From an uncultured Erysipelotrichaceae bacterium (GTDB lineage Bacteria; Bacillota_I; Bacilli_A; Erysipelotrichales; Erysipelotrichaceae): a DNA stretch of 64,000 nt. Made by a program: the position numbers and the translations under genes. Under the pieces are notes generated by a model, which searched no databases, was not told the origin of the DNA, and saw nothing but the letters and a program-made list of their open reading frames with translations. Below are positions 28,593-37,814 of this stretch, piece by piece (the first letter of the stretch is position 1; each line of letters begins with the position of its first letter). Location of the stretch: the NCBI GenBank assembly GCA_903789495.1, contig CAIFEQ010000001.1, positions 26,439 to 90,438 on the forward strand, read 5' to 3'.

Positions 28593-30080
28593 TCAATAAC
28601 AGTATTCACGCATCGTTTCTTCTGTTGCGTCCCATCCGCGAACCACATTGCGACATGTTTTGCCATTGATAGTTCCCGTCTCTGATAACATTCTGCGTGT
28701 TCTAAGTTCATCAAGAAAATTGCCTTTACTGTCTATTCCGAATGAGTTCTTTTCACACCATCGCTTGTAGTATTTGTAAGCCTCTTTTGCTGTGATTGAG
28801 CAATCCGCATCCTTTTTCATACATTCATCGAAGAAGTTTTGAATTTTATCCATAGAGTTCTGATAATCAATCGTAGAGATCATAACCGCTTCAGGTTCCT
28901 GCAGTCCGATTTCCCTGTATTTCTCAAGTCCTTCTAACATCCAATTCAGAACCGCTGTGCGTATTTCATCAGAAGCAAGTTTAGTTTTTAAATGTGAATC
29001 CTGTTCGCTTCGTTCAAAATGATGCGGAAATTCAATCACGCGGATGCGGTCAGACTGAAACACAGAACGATCAGAGCAGACCGGAAGATAATTTGTGTTA
29101 AACCAAAGAACGAAACGCGGTATAAACTCAAATAGGTTTTCACCGAGAAAGCGGCAAGATATAGCATCTCTTCCTGTAATACTTTTTAACAGAGATGAAT
29201 CAAGCAGCATTCGGCGTGGAATTTCCACACAGTCAACGAAGCGGACACCCCGCAAGCGTGCTAATTCAGGCGTAGGACTAGAGGAATTTTTGTTTCTTTC
29301 AGCGAGCACCTCAGGCGCCATAGATGCGGAATATGAGCCATACACAGATTTCAATGTTGATATAAATGTGCTTTTCCCGTTACGCGAACTAGGGCCATAG
29401 CAGAAATAGCACTGTTCTTCACACGCATTACCAAGAAGGGAATAACCCGCGATCCGCTGAAGGTAAGAGATTTTCTCTTTATCCCCTTCCATAATTTCAT
29501 CAAGGAAGTTCAGCCATGTTTCCGACCTGGCATCCGGCAGATAATCGGCATCAGCACATAACGTTAACATATCATTTGCTGTATGCTCTCTTAGTTCCCC
29601 TGTCTGCAAATCCATTGTTCCGTTCTTCAGGTTCAGAATGTTTGAATCATGATCAAGATCATCGTTTGAACAATAAATGAATGAGGCGGCATCCTTAATC
29701 ATAGTCCACCGATTCCCGCGATCAGACAAACGAAGAACCTGTTTTTGAAAGGCTTTCTGTTCATCGTTCAGCTTATCAGGTAAGCAATCAGATAAATAAA
29801 CTAATAAGCCTCTTTGCACAAGCATTCCGATGTTATTAATTGCAACATCCGAAACATCTTTTTCCCATATGCAGCCGTTGTAAATGTACCAATTCTTTGA
29901 AGTAACATTGTAGCGGCAATATGGTTCGATGATTTCAGCAAATATCTTTGCTACAGATATGTCATCCATTACAGACAACTCATTGTTATTAATCGGATCA
30001 ATCTCATGCAGTTTATCTATTACACATCCAATTTCTCCGTATTGCATCGGACTGTTTTCTGAGATGCTCTCGCATATCAT
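28593..30080 (-). CDS. P4/D5-family phage or plasmid primase-helicase (SF3)
   Basis: CYFCYGPSSRNGKSTFISTLKSVYG; ARLRGVRFVDCVEIPRRMLLDSSLLKSITGRD. Confidence 0.88.
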   Translation of the reverse strand: MICESISENSPMQYGEIGCVIDKLHEIDPINNNELSVMDDISVAKIFAEIIEPYCRYNVTSKNWYIYNGCIWEKDVSDVAINNIGMLVQRGLLVYLSDCLPDKLNDEQKAFQKQVLRLSDRGNRWTMIKDAASFIYCSNDDLDHDSNILNLKNGTMDLQTGELREHTANDMLTLCADADYLPDARSETWLNFLDEIMEGDKEKISYLQRIAGYSLLGNACEEQCYFCYGPSSRNGKSTFISTLKSVYGSYSASMAPEVLAERNKNSSSPTPELARLRGVRFVDCVEIPRRMLLDSSLLKSITGRDAISCRFLGENLFEFIPRFVLWFNTNYLPVCSDRSVFQSDRIRVIEFPHHFERSEQDSHLKTKLASDEIRTAVLNWMLEGLEKYREIGLQEPEAVMISTIDYQNSMDKIQNFFDECMKKDADCSITAKEAYKYYKRWCEKNSFGIDSKGNFLDELRTRRMLSETGTINGKTCRNVVRGWDATEETMREYCY

Positions 30081-30972
30081 GTTCCTTCACCTCCTCCCTG
30101 TTCCTTTTCCATTCCTGAAAAGTACATGTGCAGCCAGCAATAGCTTTCATAATAGTTAATTCGGCATAGGTCTGTTCACCGTGTTTTTGATCCCATTTAG
30201 TGCGCATTAATGCAGACGTTCTGAATATCCTGTCAATAGCCGCCGGCTCACGTTCACACCAATATGCGAGCATTCCACACAGCCACAGATCCGCTTCAGA
30301 CTGTGAAGGGAACCATTCTTTCCATGCTTCCGTTTTGCTGTATATTGCGGCAAATTTCGCGTTCTTCATGGCATGCCTGATAATTTCCCTGTCCGATAAA
30401 TTTAACGGCTCAGAGGGCCTGTAAACGGCCACAGGAGCATTGCGTTTCTGCTTTCCGTATTTCTCAAGCAGATAATCAACGGCTGCCTGATTCTCTGTGA
30501 TTTCAGCGCGGACAAAGGGCTTTCCTGTCATGGCTATATACCTGCCTTCTGAATAGCCCTCAATCCCTGTTTTGAATGACCTCTGCAGGGCACCAAGCGT
30601 GAACACGTGCAGACCTGTGCCTGACTGAGAATATTCAATATAAGTTCTGCCGCCGAATAAATGAATCACCTGTGCCGTCTCTTCATTGACTGTGCCGTTA
30701 TTGATACAGTGATCGAGATCAAACACGCACACACCAAGAGAACGAGACAGCGCGACACCCACACCATTAAACCGTTCACCTGAGGAATGAAGCACCTGCA
30801 TTGCCTCTTCAAAGCATGCCCATGTTGCCGGATCAGTGCTTGATGCTCTTTTTGACGGATTCCTGACACAGTAAGGAATCTTTGTCTGTCTTTCCTTCTT
30901 TGTCTCAAGCCGCCACAGCACCCAGCATTTCCGGCTTGTCAGGTATGACGGAAAGAACAGTGCGTCATTCAT
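30013..30972 (-). CDS. Primase-polymerase, NrS-1-like / AEP N-terminal type
   Basis: VCVFDLDHCIN; RTYIEYSQSGTGLHVFTLG; GYSEGRYIAMTGKPF. Confidence 0.75.
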   Translation of the reverse strand: MNDALFFPSYLTSRKCWVLWRLETKKERQTKIPYCVRNPSKRASSTDPATWACFEEAMQVLHSSGERFNGVGVALSRSLGVCVFDLDHCINNGTVNEETAQVIHLFGGRTYIEYSQSGTGLHVFTLGALQRSFKTGIEGYSEGRYIAMTGKPFVRAEITENQAAVDYLLEKYGKQKRNAPVAVYRPSEPLNLSDREIIRHAMKNAKFAAIYSKTEAWKEWFPSQSEADLWLCGMLAYWCEREPAAIDRIFRTSALMRTKWDQKHGEQTYAELTIMKAIAGCTCTFQEWKRNREEVKEHDMREHLRKQSDAIRRNWMCNR

Positions 30973-31378
30973 GATTCTGTTTCTCGCGTTTCTCAAGATA
31001 CCGTAACGCGGGTTCTATGCATTTCTGCGTTGTGTCTGTTCCTAACTGTCCCGTGTTGCAATAGCTCTGCAGTTCTTCAATGTTTGCGGGATAGTAATAT
31101 CCGTATGTATCATCAGCCACAATGAAGCCATGCAAACGAGCAGATAGCACTAAATCACGAACCGCACGTTCATACATGCCCAGTGCTCCTGCTACAGTCG
31201 GCATGCTCACCGCATTCTCTTTACCTACGGGCAATAAACGAAAGAATTTATAAAGTGCCGAATCTTTTCTATGTGAGAGCATCCAATATGAGAAGCCTTC
31301 AGGATGACCTGTAAAGTACTTATCAACATTAAGTTCTCGACACATTACCTCAATTTCAGAATCAAGCATCTTTTTCAC
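30965..31378 (-). CDS. Element hypothetical protein, possibly replication-associated winged helix
   Basis: Intact ORF overlapping both neighbours. Confidence 0.55.
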   Translation of the reverse strand: MKKMLDSEIEVMCRELNVDKYFTGHPEGFSYWMLSHRKDSALYKFFRLLPVGKENAVSMPTVAGALGMYERAVRDLVLSARLHGFIVADDTYGYYYPANIEELQSYCNTGQLGTDTTQKCIEPALRYLEKREKQNHE

Positions 31379-31586
31379 TATCCTTTTCTGCGTTACTGCC
31401 GGTATTCAAATATTCAATGAATTTAGGGTAGTTGATCAGATATTTGCTGCCTGCCTTCACATAGACAATTTGATTTCTGATGCAGAGTTTTCTGATAAAG
31501 TCATATGAACAACCTGTTCTGCGAGACGCTTCTTTGATTGTTACCATCAAGGGTTCAAAAGAAGTTGTAATTCTATCAACCATCAT
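31362..31586 (-). CDS. AlpA/excisionase-like HTH protein
   Basis: MVTIKEASRRTGCSYDFIRKLCIRNQIVYVKAGSKYLINYPKFIEYL. Confidence 0.75.
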   Translation of the reverse strand: MMVDRITTSFEPLMVTIKEASRRTGCSYDFIRKLCIRNQIVYVKAGSKYLINYPKFIEYLNTGSNAEKDSEKDA

Positions 31587-31789
31587 TCAGCCCTCCGTTT
31601 TGCTTCTTCGTGAATCAAAGCGACAATACGGTCCTGTTCTATTTCTGATAGTTCATGGCGTAACTTGCGGTACATTGAGTTTTCTGAGATGTTTAATAAA
31701 TCTGCAAGTTGCCATTGTGTTATATGTGCTTTCTTTAACTCGCGCCTAATGCGTTCATTTTTCATAATTTTTCTCCTATTGATTTCCAC
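31583..31789 (-). CDS. Cro-like HTH regulator
   Basis: RIRRELKKAHITQWQLADLLNISENSMYRKLR. Confidence 0.75.
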   Translation of the reverse strand: MEINRRKIMKNERIRRELKKAHITQWQLADLLNISENSMYRKLRHELSEIEQDRIVALIHEEAKRRAE

Positions 31790-31811
31790 AGGCCCTATGG
31801 ATATACTCAGT

Positions 31812-31877
31812 ATAGTAATGAATGATGATGATTAGAAGTGATAAATAAGCGGCTTAAATGCTATCATTCATTACTAT
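31812..31877. promoter_or_regulatory. Inverted-repeat operator in divergent intergenic region
   Basis: ATAGTAATGAATGAT (31812-31826) and ATCATTCATTACTAT (31863-31877), perfect 15 bp inverted repeat. Confidence 0.75.
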
Positions 31878-31894
31878 TTAGTTAGGAGGCAAAT

Positions 31895-32476
31895 ATGAGG
31901 CGTAACCCTGAATTTGATACTGACCGCATGAGAAAAGCAATAAAAATTCGAAAATACAGTAATGCGCAAGTGGGAAGATTACTGTTTGATTCGAACTACG
32001 CGGACCCTAGATTAGGTTTTCAGAATTACTTACATCAAGGACGCATGCCTGCTTATCGGTTAGAAAAAGTTGGCAAAATATTGGATGTTGCTCCTGAATG
32101 GCTATCCGGCAGCAGAGATTTTGACTCATCATTTAATCTCAAAGATAAAAATGGAAAGCTGATAGAAATACCGCCTTACGATTTTTATAGAAAATTTGAC
32201 TCTGCATTCGGGCAAAGTTACGAAGGATATAACGGTATAAAATTCATTTTATCTTATGTTAATCTCCCAGATTGTGTTGATGCTGATACATACTCTGTAA
32301 TAGCTAGGCAACTGATGCTTAAAAAGAATAATGTGCAGTTCAAAAAAGATTTACAGGCCTTCATTATTCAATGGGGAAAAGAAAAGGCTCAGCAGGAAGA
32401 AGAAGAATATTCAAGATTATTAGAAGAGGAACATAAGAAATACCCTCACGGAAGAGGAAATAATGGCAAGCATTGA
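31895..32476 (+). CDS. CI/Stl-like repressor with N-terminal HTH
   Basis: RMRKAIKIRKYSNAQVGRLLFDSN...GRMPAYRLEKVGKILDVAPEWLSGS. Confidence 0.65.
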   Translation: MRRNPEFDTDRMRKAIKIRKYSNAQVGRLLFDSNYADPRLGFQNYLHQGRMPAYRLEKVGKILDVAPEWLSGSRDFDSSFNLKDKNGKLIEIPPYDFYRKFDSAFGQSYEGYNGIKFILSYVNLPDCVDADTYSVIARQLMLKKNNVQFKKDLQAFIIQWGKEKAQQEEEEYSRLLEEEHKKYPHGRGNNGKH

Positions 32477-33809
32477 GAAAAGAGGAACATCATACCGCAT
32501 CACAGTTTCAACGGGGTTCAATTCTAACGGAGATAGGTTAAAGGTCTATACTACGTTCCACCCCACAGCAAAGACGGAAAAACAGCAATACAAAGAAGCA
32601 CAGGATTATGCAAACGATTTTGAACGACAAGTAAAAGAAGGCAAATATCTGTCAGGCAAAAAGATCACATTTAAAGAATTTGTGGATCAATGGCGTGAGA
32701 ACTGGGCTGTAGATCACCTTACACAATCACAGGTAGAACAATATCAAACAACATTGAATAACCGCGTTATCCCTTCTTTAGGACATTTAAAAATTTCGAA
32801 GATCACGCCTCTGCGGTGCCAGAGCCTTGTAAAGTCATGGATTAATGATGGTTTAGCACCTAAGACAGTTAGAAGAGATTTCAGTGTTATGAACAGCGTG
32901 TTCAAGTTTGCATATAGGATGAATATCATTCAGGAAAATCCTTGTGACCGCTGCGAACTCCCTAAAATCAAAAGAAACAACGATTTACGTTATTTCACAT
33001 TGGATCAGGCAAAGCGATTCCTGGCAGCCTTTGATATGACATACACTACTACTCACAAAGCACACAAACGTGTTTTAAAAGAAACAGGGGAAACCTATTA
33101 TGTGCCGGAATATATAGAGACACATACTATCCCGACACAATTCAAAGCGTATTTCTATCTTGCTATTTATGGAGGATTCCGCAGAGGGGAACTATTAGCG
33201 CTCACATGGAAAGATATTGATTTTAAAGAGCATACTGTGTCTATAAACAAGGCCATTGCCCTGACAAAAGAAGGAATGATTATTAAATCGCCTAAGACAG
33301 AAGCCGGATATAGAACCGTCATGCTACCTGATGTATGCTTCTATGTGCTTGATGAATGGAAACAGAAAGAAAAGGCGCTCAGAAAGTCATTAGGCGCCGA
33401 TTGGAAGGGCAGCAAGGATAAAGATTTTGATCAGAACCATTTATTCATTCAATCGGACGGCTCACTGATGTATAGTGATACGCCTTATCTCAGATTCAAG
33501 CAGATCCTTAATATGTATAACCGCCAGATTGAGCAAGAGATAACCGCTGTGAACAATGATGAATCACTCACAGAAGAACAAAAGAAAGCACAGACAGAGG
33601 CGCTCAAAGAGCAAAAACTTCCTAATATCCGTCTGCATGACCTGAGACACACAAGCGCAACGCTCCTATTATCAGAAGGCGCAGACATCGAAACGGTATC
33701 CCACAGGCTAGGGCATTCAAAGGCATCCGTTACTCTTGATGTTTACGGACACGCGCTTGAAACAAAGGATAAATCCGCATCAGAAATTCTTAACAGATTA
33801 TTGGGATAA
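32463..33809 (+). CDS. int: Tyrosine recombinase / integrase
   Basis: YGGFRRGELLALTWKDID; LHDLRHTSATLLLSEGADIETVSHRLGHSKASVTLDVYGH. Confidence 0.95.
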   Translation: MASIEKRGTSYRITVSTGFNSNGDRLKVYTTFHPTAKTEKQQYKEAQDYANDFERQVKEGKYLSGKKITFKEFVDQWRENWAVDHLTQSQVEQYQTTLNNRVIPSLGHLKISKITPLRCQSLVKSWINDGLAPKTVRRDFSVMNSVFKFAYRMNIIQENPCDRCELPKIKRNNDLRYFTLDQAKRFLAAFDMTYTTTHKAHKRVLKETGETYYVPEYIETHTIPTQFKAYFYLAIYGGFRRGELLALTWKDIDFKEHTVSINKAIALTKEGMIIKSPKTEAGYRTVMLPDVCFYVLDEWKQKEKALRKSLGADWKGSKDKDFDQNHLFIQSDGSLMYSDTPYLRFKQILNMYNRQIEQEITAVNNDESLTEEQKKAQTEALKEQKLPNIRLHDLRHTSATLLLSEGADIETVSHRLGHSKASVTLDVYGHALETKDKSASEILNRLLG

Positions 33810-33983
33810 CATGTTTTGAATTATGGGGACATTTTGGAGACACAATTCAGGCACTGTCCCCACAAATTAGGATTAGACAGAAAACGAAAGAAAAAATATA
33901 AGCATCAAAATTGCGCTTAAATACAGGATATACAGGACGTTATAAAAACGAACACAATGAAAAGAAAAGTAAAAATGTGGCGT

Positions 33984-34034
33984 TCGTAATGAGTAGGTCG
34001 TAGGTTCGATTCCCATAACTGGCACCATCAGCAG
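33984..34034 (+). repeat. attR direct repeat (3' half of tRNA-Thr; not a functional tRNA)
   Basis: Same ~51 bp sequence as attL (end +/-1). Confidence 0.92.
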
Positions 34035-34039
34035 AAAAT

Positions 34040-34072
34040 GCCTGGTCAGAGAATTCTCTGCCAGGCTTTTTT
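34040..34072 (+). terminator. Displaced native tRNA-Thr terminator
   Basis: GCCTGGTCAGAGAATTCTCTGCCAGGCTTTTTT. Confidence 0.8.
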
Positions 34073-34110
34073 CTGCCCCTGAGGGGGACTTGTTACGAAG
34101 TCTTGCTGGT

Positions 34111-34407
34111 TCAGTTCCGGATGGTAAACTTCAGAATCTCCGGGTTGCCTTCGGCCGCCCGCATCTGCCGGATCACATCACTCTTCAGGCTGTCAAATGT
34201 GCCCACATAGTCGCTGCCTTCGGCAGCGGGACCGCTTGCATACAGCACATCGCTGTTCAGTTTCCTGCCATGATGATCATAGACATCCTGCGTCGGCTTC
34301 ATTTCAAACGTCAGTCCGTTCAGGCCGCACTTCAGTAGAATGGGATGATCTTTTGTAAATTCCCGGCCGTTCTCATCGTACAAGTCACGATACAACATGT
34401 TGAACAC
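34111..34407 (-). CDS. Hypothetical protein
   Basis: Intact 98 aa ORF. Confidence 0.5.
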   Translation of the reverse strand: MFNMLYRDLYDENGREFTKDHPILLKCGLNGLTFEMKPTQDVYDHHGRKLNSDVLYASGPAAEGSDYVGTFDSLKSDVIRQMRAAEGNPEILKFTIRN

Positions 34408-34804
34408 CCGCTTTCCTGGAATCTCTCTGGATTCCTCTTACACCTTCTTTATAACGGACTTTACAGACCCCGGCAATACACATTCGGGACTTTATGTATA
34501 CGCTTTCAGAAATTCACACAAAATAGCGGTAATTCAGCCGTTTTCTGCCCCTTTCTGCTGCCATTTTTCCCGCTGCCGGATACAGGTTTCAGCGCTCCGG
34601 ACCGTATCCTGCAGCACAGCATCCCATGCAGCCGCATCAAGGCTCAGCTTTGTGAAAGGGAAGAGAGTTTCGTGAAGAAAGGAAACGCCGGCAATCCCTG
34701 CCTGACACTGTCTATCTGCCTTCTCTGGTTAACAGATCACCTTTCATCACGATGGTTTACGGTCAGATAAAAACGCTTCCCTTTCAGAAAGCGTTGATAT
34801 GAAC

Positions 34805-36250
34805 TTATTTGACCTTGATGATCTTCATCATGTTGGCAGAGCCTTCCCCGGTAGGATAGCCGGCCGACAGGATGATCAGCTGACCTGGCTTGACGCCGTA
34901 TTCCTTGGCAAACAGGCAGGCCAGATCATCATCGTTGGTCATGGTATTCTGTACGTCGGAGAAAATCGGGATGACGCCCCAGAAGTCCAGCAGTCTGCGC
35001 TGCGTATCATGAGTGAAGGTAATGGCCAGAATCGGCACGCAGGGACGGAACTTGGAAATGCGGCGGGCCGTCGTTCCGGCCTGGGTGAAGACGACCACAG
35101 CCCCGACATTGTCCAGCGTCTGAGAAGCATCCGAGATGGCGATGCCGACGGCATCCTGCACCGTACGGTTGCCGGACTGCTTGGCTTTATCCAGAATGTC
35201 CCGGTAAGGCAGGATCTTCTCTGCCTCCTCGACGATCGTGCTCATCATCTCACAGGCTTCTACCGGATACTCGCCAGAGGCTGTTTCGGCACTGAGCATG
35301 ACACAGTCCGTGCCGTCCAGCACCGCGTTGCACACGTCCGAGGCCTCCGCGCGCGTGCAGCGGGGATTGTGTGTCATGGAGTCCAGCATATGCGTGGCGG
35401 TGACAACCGGCTTGCCCATACGGTTCGCGACAGAGATGATATGTTTCTGGTACACCGGCACCAGCTGAGTGGGAATTTCCACGCCCAGATCCCCGCGTGC
35501 CACCATGACGCCGTCGGCAGCTTCCAGAATGGATTCCAGGTTATCATAACCTTCCTGATTTTCAATCTTGGCAATGATATTGATCTTCGGCTTTCCCTCT
35601 TCAATCAGAATCTTGCGGATGGCATGGACATCCGAAGCCCGGCGCACGAAGGAAGCGGAGATGAAGTCCACATCGTTCTGACAGCCGAAGCGCAGGTCAC
35701 TCTCGTCTTTTTCGGAAAGGAACGGCATCGACAGCTTGACACCAGGCACATTGCATCCCTTGTGCGAGCTGATCGGACCGCTGACCTCCACGCGGCACTT
35801 GAACACACTGCCGTCGTTTTCCAGCACCGTCAGCTTCATTTTGCCGTCATTGATCAGGATACAGTCATTGGGCCGCAGATCATCGAACAGCTCCGGACAT
35901 TCGATATGGAAACGCTCATGAGTGCCCTCGATGTTCGCTTTTTCGACGTAGACAATCTCTCCCTTTTTATATTGCTCGGTATCGTTCTTGAAGGTGCCCA
36001 GGCGGATTTCCGGGCCCTTGGTATCCAGACAGATGGCCAGATTGATGCCGCTTTCGTCTGATACCTTGCGGATGCGCTTGATGCGTTCCAGATGTTCTTC
36101 ATGCGTACCGTGCGAGAAGTTCAGACGGGCGATGTTCATGCCTGCCAGGGCGAGCTTGGTGATCATTTCCTCCGATTCAGAAGAAGGTCCGATGGTGCAT
36201 ATGATTTTGGTTTTCTTAAATAAATGCGTATCCGTAATCCATTCATCCAT
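34805..36250 (-). CDS. pyk: Pyruvate kinase
   Basis: KTKIICTIGPSSES; LDTKGPEIRLG; MVARGDLGVEIP; MLDSMTHNPRCTRAEASDV. Confidence 0.97.
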   Translation of the reverse strand: MDEWITDTHLFKKTKIICTIGPSSESEEMITKLALAGMNIARLNFSHGTHEEHLERIKRIRKVSDESGINLAICLDTKGPEIRLGTFKNDTEQYKKGEIVYVEKANIEGTHERFHIECPELFDDLRPNDCILINDGKMKLTVLENDGSVFKCRVEVSGPISSHKGCNVPGVKLSMPFLSEKDESDLRFGCQNDVDFISASFVRRASDVHAIRKILIEEGKPKINIIAKIENQEGYDNLESILEAADGVMVARGDLGVEIPTQLVPVYQKHIISVANRMGKPVVTATHMLDSMTHNPRCTRAEASDVCNAVLDGTDCVMLSAETASGEYPVEACEMMSTIVEEAEKILPYRDILDKAKQSGNRTVQDAVGIAISDASQTLDNVGAVVVFTQAGTTARRISKFRPCVPILAITFTHDTQRRLLDFWGVIPIFSDVQNTMTNDDDLACLFAKEYGVKPGQLIILSAGYPTGEGSANMMKIIKVK

Positions 36251-36284
36251 AAGTGTTCTTCCCTTCTGGTATATCTTTCTTTAG

Positions 36285-36529
36285 ACAAAACGATCAACGA
36301 GATGGTACAGCTGCCGGCGCGGTTTATGCGGACGATTCAGGACCATTTCACCCCTGCGGCTGGCAGGCATACGGTCCGCCCGGCTCAGATACCGCTGTCC
36401 GCCGCCGGGTAATGACCGATTCCGCCCTGCAGCTGATCGGTAACTTTTTCACGCATGTGATGCAGGCACGGATTCTGCATATCCTCCTGGTGAAACACCG
36501 GAAGACAGAATGCCGGTTTTTCTGATCAT
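36285..36529 (-). pseudogene. Possible decayed 5' remnant of pfkA
   Basis: MIRKTGILSSGVSPGG then, in shifted frames, RIRACITCVKK and RINRAGSC, in order and approximate spacing of PfkA N-terminus; stop codons and shifts. Confidence 0.35.
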
Positions 36530-36897
36530 ACCAGACCTCCTTTCGCTTTTTCCGTTGCTAGTTTATCATCATTTCGTGAAGAAACACAGAATCCTTAAGA
36601 GACGCCGAAAACTTCCGCCGATTCACATGACCCGCAGCCAGGTCCGTCTTCAGAAGACAGCACCATAGTTTTAAGGATCACACCAAAACAGGAACCGCCG
36701 CAGGCCCGCACAGGAAGCGGGTTTCCATATGACTTTTCCCTTATGAAAACCGGTGCCGCTCCTGACGTCTGTCTTCAGAGCCGGGAATCTGTCTGCAACC
36801 CTGCCCGCTGAATGATCCGTATTCCTTTTCCGATATCTGCCCGTCCGGATGACCGGGCTGCCTCTGGACAGTTTCCGTCTCAGCCCGGCAGAAATCA

Positions 36898-36944
36898 AAA
36901 TGGTGCTCTGTTACAGGTTTCCATCCTGTACTGCAGCACCATTT
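36898..36944. repeat. Two-tier 47 bp hairpin in non-coding region
   Basis: AAATGGTGCT-ctgt-TACAGG-tttccat-CCTGTA-ctgc-AGCACCATTT. Confidence 0.8.
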
Positions 36945-37083
36945 CTGCATCTGTGTCCCGAAAGTCAGAACTTAAGTCCTCTTTTACCGGAACGGGCTGA
37001 CTACTTCCCTGCACATCCGGCATTTAACGGATACGCTTTCATCAGGTGAAACAGAAAAGCGGAAACTGCTGTCTTTCCGCCTC

Positions 37084-37764
37084 TTACTGCTGAGATTTTT
37101 CCTGCTGCTGGACGGCCTCCGAATCCTGTCTCTGCAGCAGTTCCGGATCGAGTTCCAGCTGTTCCTGCTGCCCGTCCGGCACGATGATGTTCTTCTGATG
37201 TTCGATGATCAGCTTCTGGTCCGGTCCGACCAGGGGTTCGATCAGCTGCACGATGACGGCCTGGGCCTGGGCATCCGCCTTGCTCTTGAGACTGTCCAGA
37301 CTGGCATTCTTTTCCACGTCTTCCCGGGCTGCCTCGACGGCAATGGAGATGTCTTCCTTCTTGTCCCAGTTGAACAGAGCCGAATGCTCATCGTAGAACT
37401 TCAGACTGTCGGTATCCACATCAATGGACTGAATCTCCGAAGCCGGCAGGCTGACATGGATCTCACTGCCGTTCTGGCTGACCTTGGCCTGGGACAGATC
37501 AATCCCCGCCCGGACATTGGCCTTGTAGATCATGGAAAAGGACTTCTTCGTCATCAGCGGAATCGAGCCGCTGGCGTACTTGATGAGTCCGACATATTCC
37601 AGATTGCAGGTCGTCAGGTCACTGGCCTCGCTCAGCCGGGACTGAATATAGGACAGGGATATTCTTGTCTTTTTCTTCCGGCTGCTGATGGAGTGGCTCA
37701 GCCAGAGCCCCAGAATGAGTCCGATGACCAGTAACAGCAGGATGATGGTGATTTGGTTCCCCAT
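37084..37764 (-). CDS. DUF4230-like membrane-anchored protein
   Basis: N-terminal TM then LEYVGLIKYASGSIPLMTKKSFSMIYKANVRAGIDLSQ. Confidence 0.7.
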   Translation of the reverse strand: MGNQITIILLLLVIGLILGLWLSHSISSRKKKTRISLSYIQSRLSEASDLTTCNLEYVGLIKYASGSIPLMTKKSFSMIYKANVRAGIDLSQAKVSQNGSEIHVSLPASEIQSIDVDTDSLKFYDEHSALFNWDKKEDISIAVEAAREDVEKNASLDSLKSKADAQAQAVIVQLIEPLVGPDQKLIIEHQKNIIVPDGQQEQLELDPELLQRQDSEAVQQQEKSQQ

Positions 37765-37814
37765 AGGCTCCCTCGTGTGCTTGCCTGCTTATTGTAACAA
37801 AATCCTCTGTTCCC

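Larger units (their letters stand above)
27717..34034. mobile_element. Integrative element (PICI-like / phage satellite-like) in tRNA-Thr, ~6.3 kb
   Basis: ~51 bp direct repeat TTCGTAATGAGTAGGTCGTAGGTTCGATTCCCATAACTGGCACCATCAGCA at both ends; tyrosine integrase, divergent regulators, primase, helicase. Confidence 0.9.

Noticed and set aside
33984-34034. Second tRNA-Thr-like sequence
   Set aside because: Only the 3' half is present; it is the attR duplication, not a functional tRNA
36600-37050. Several 60-75 aa ORFs on both strands between pyk and the DUF4230 gene
   Set aside because: No RBS or family resemblance; treated as non-coding apart from the hairpin
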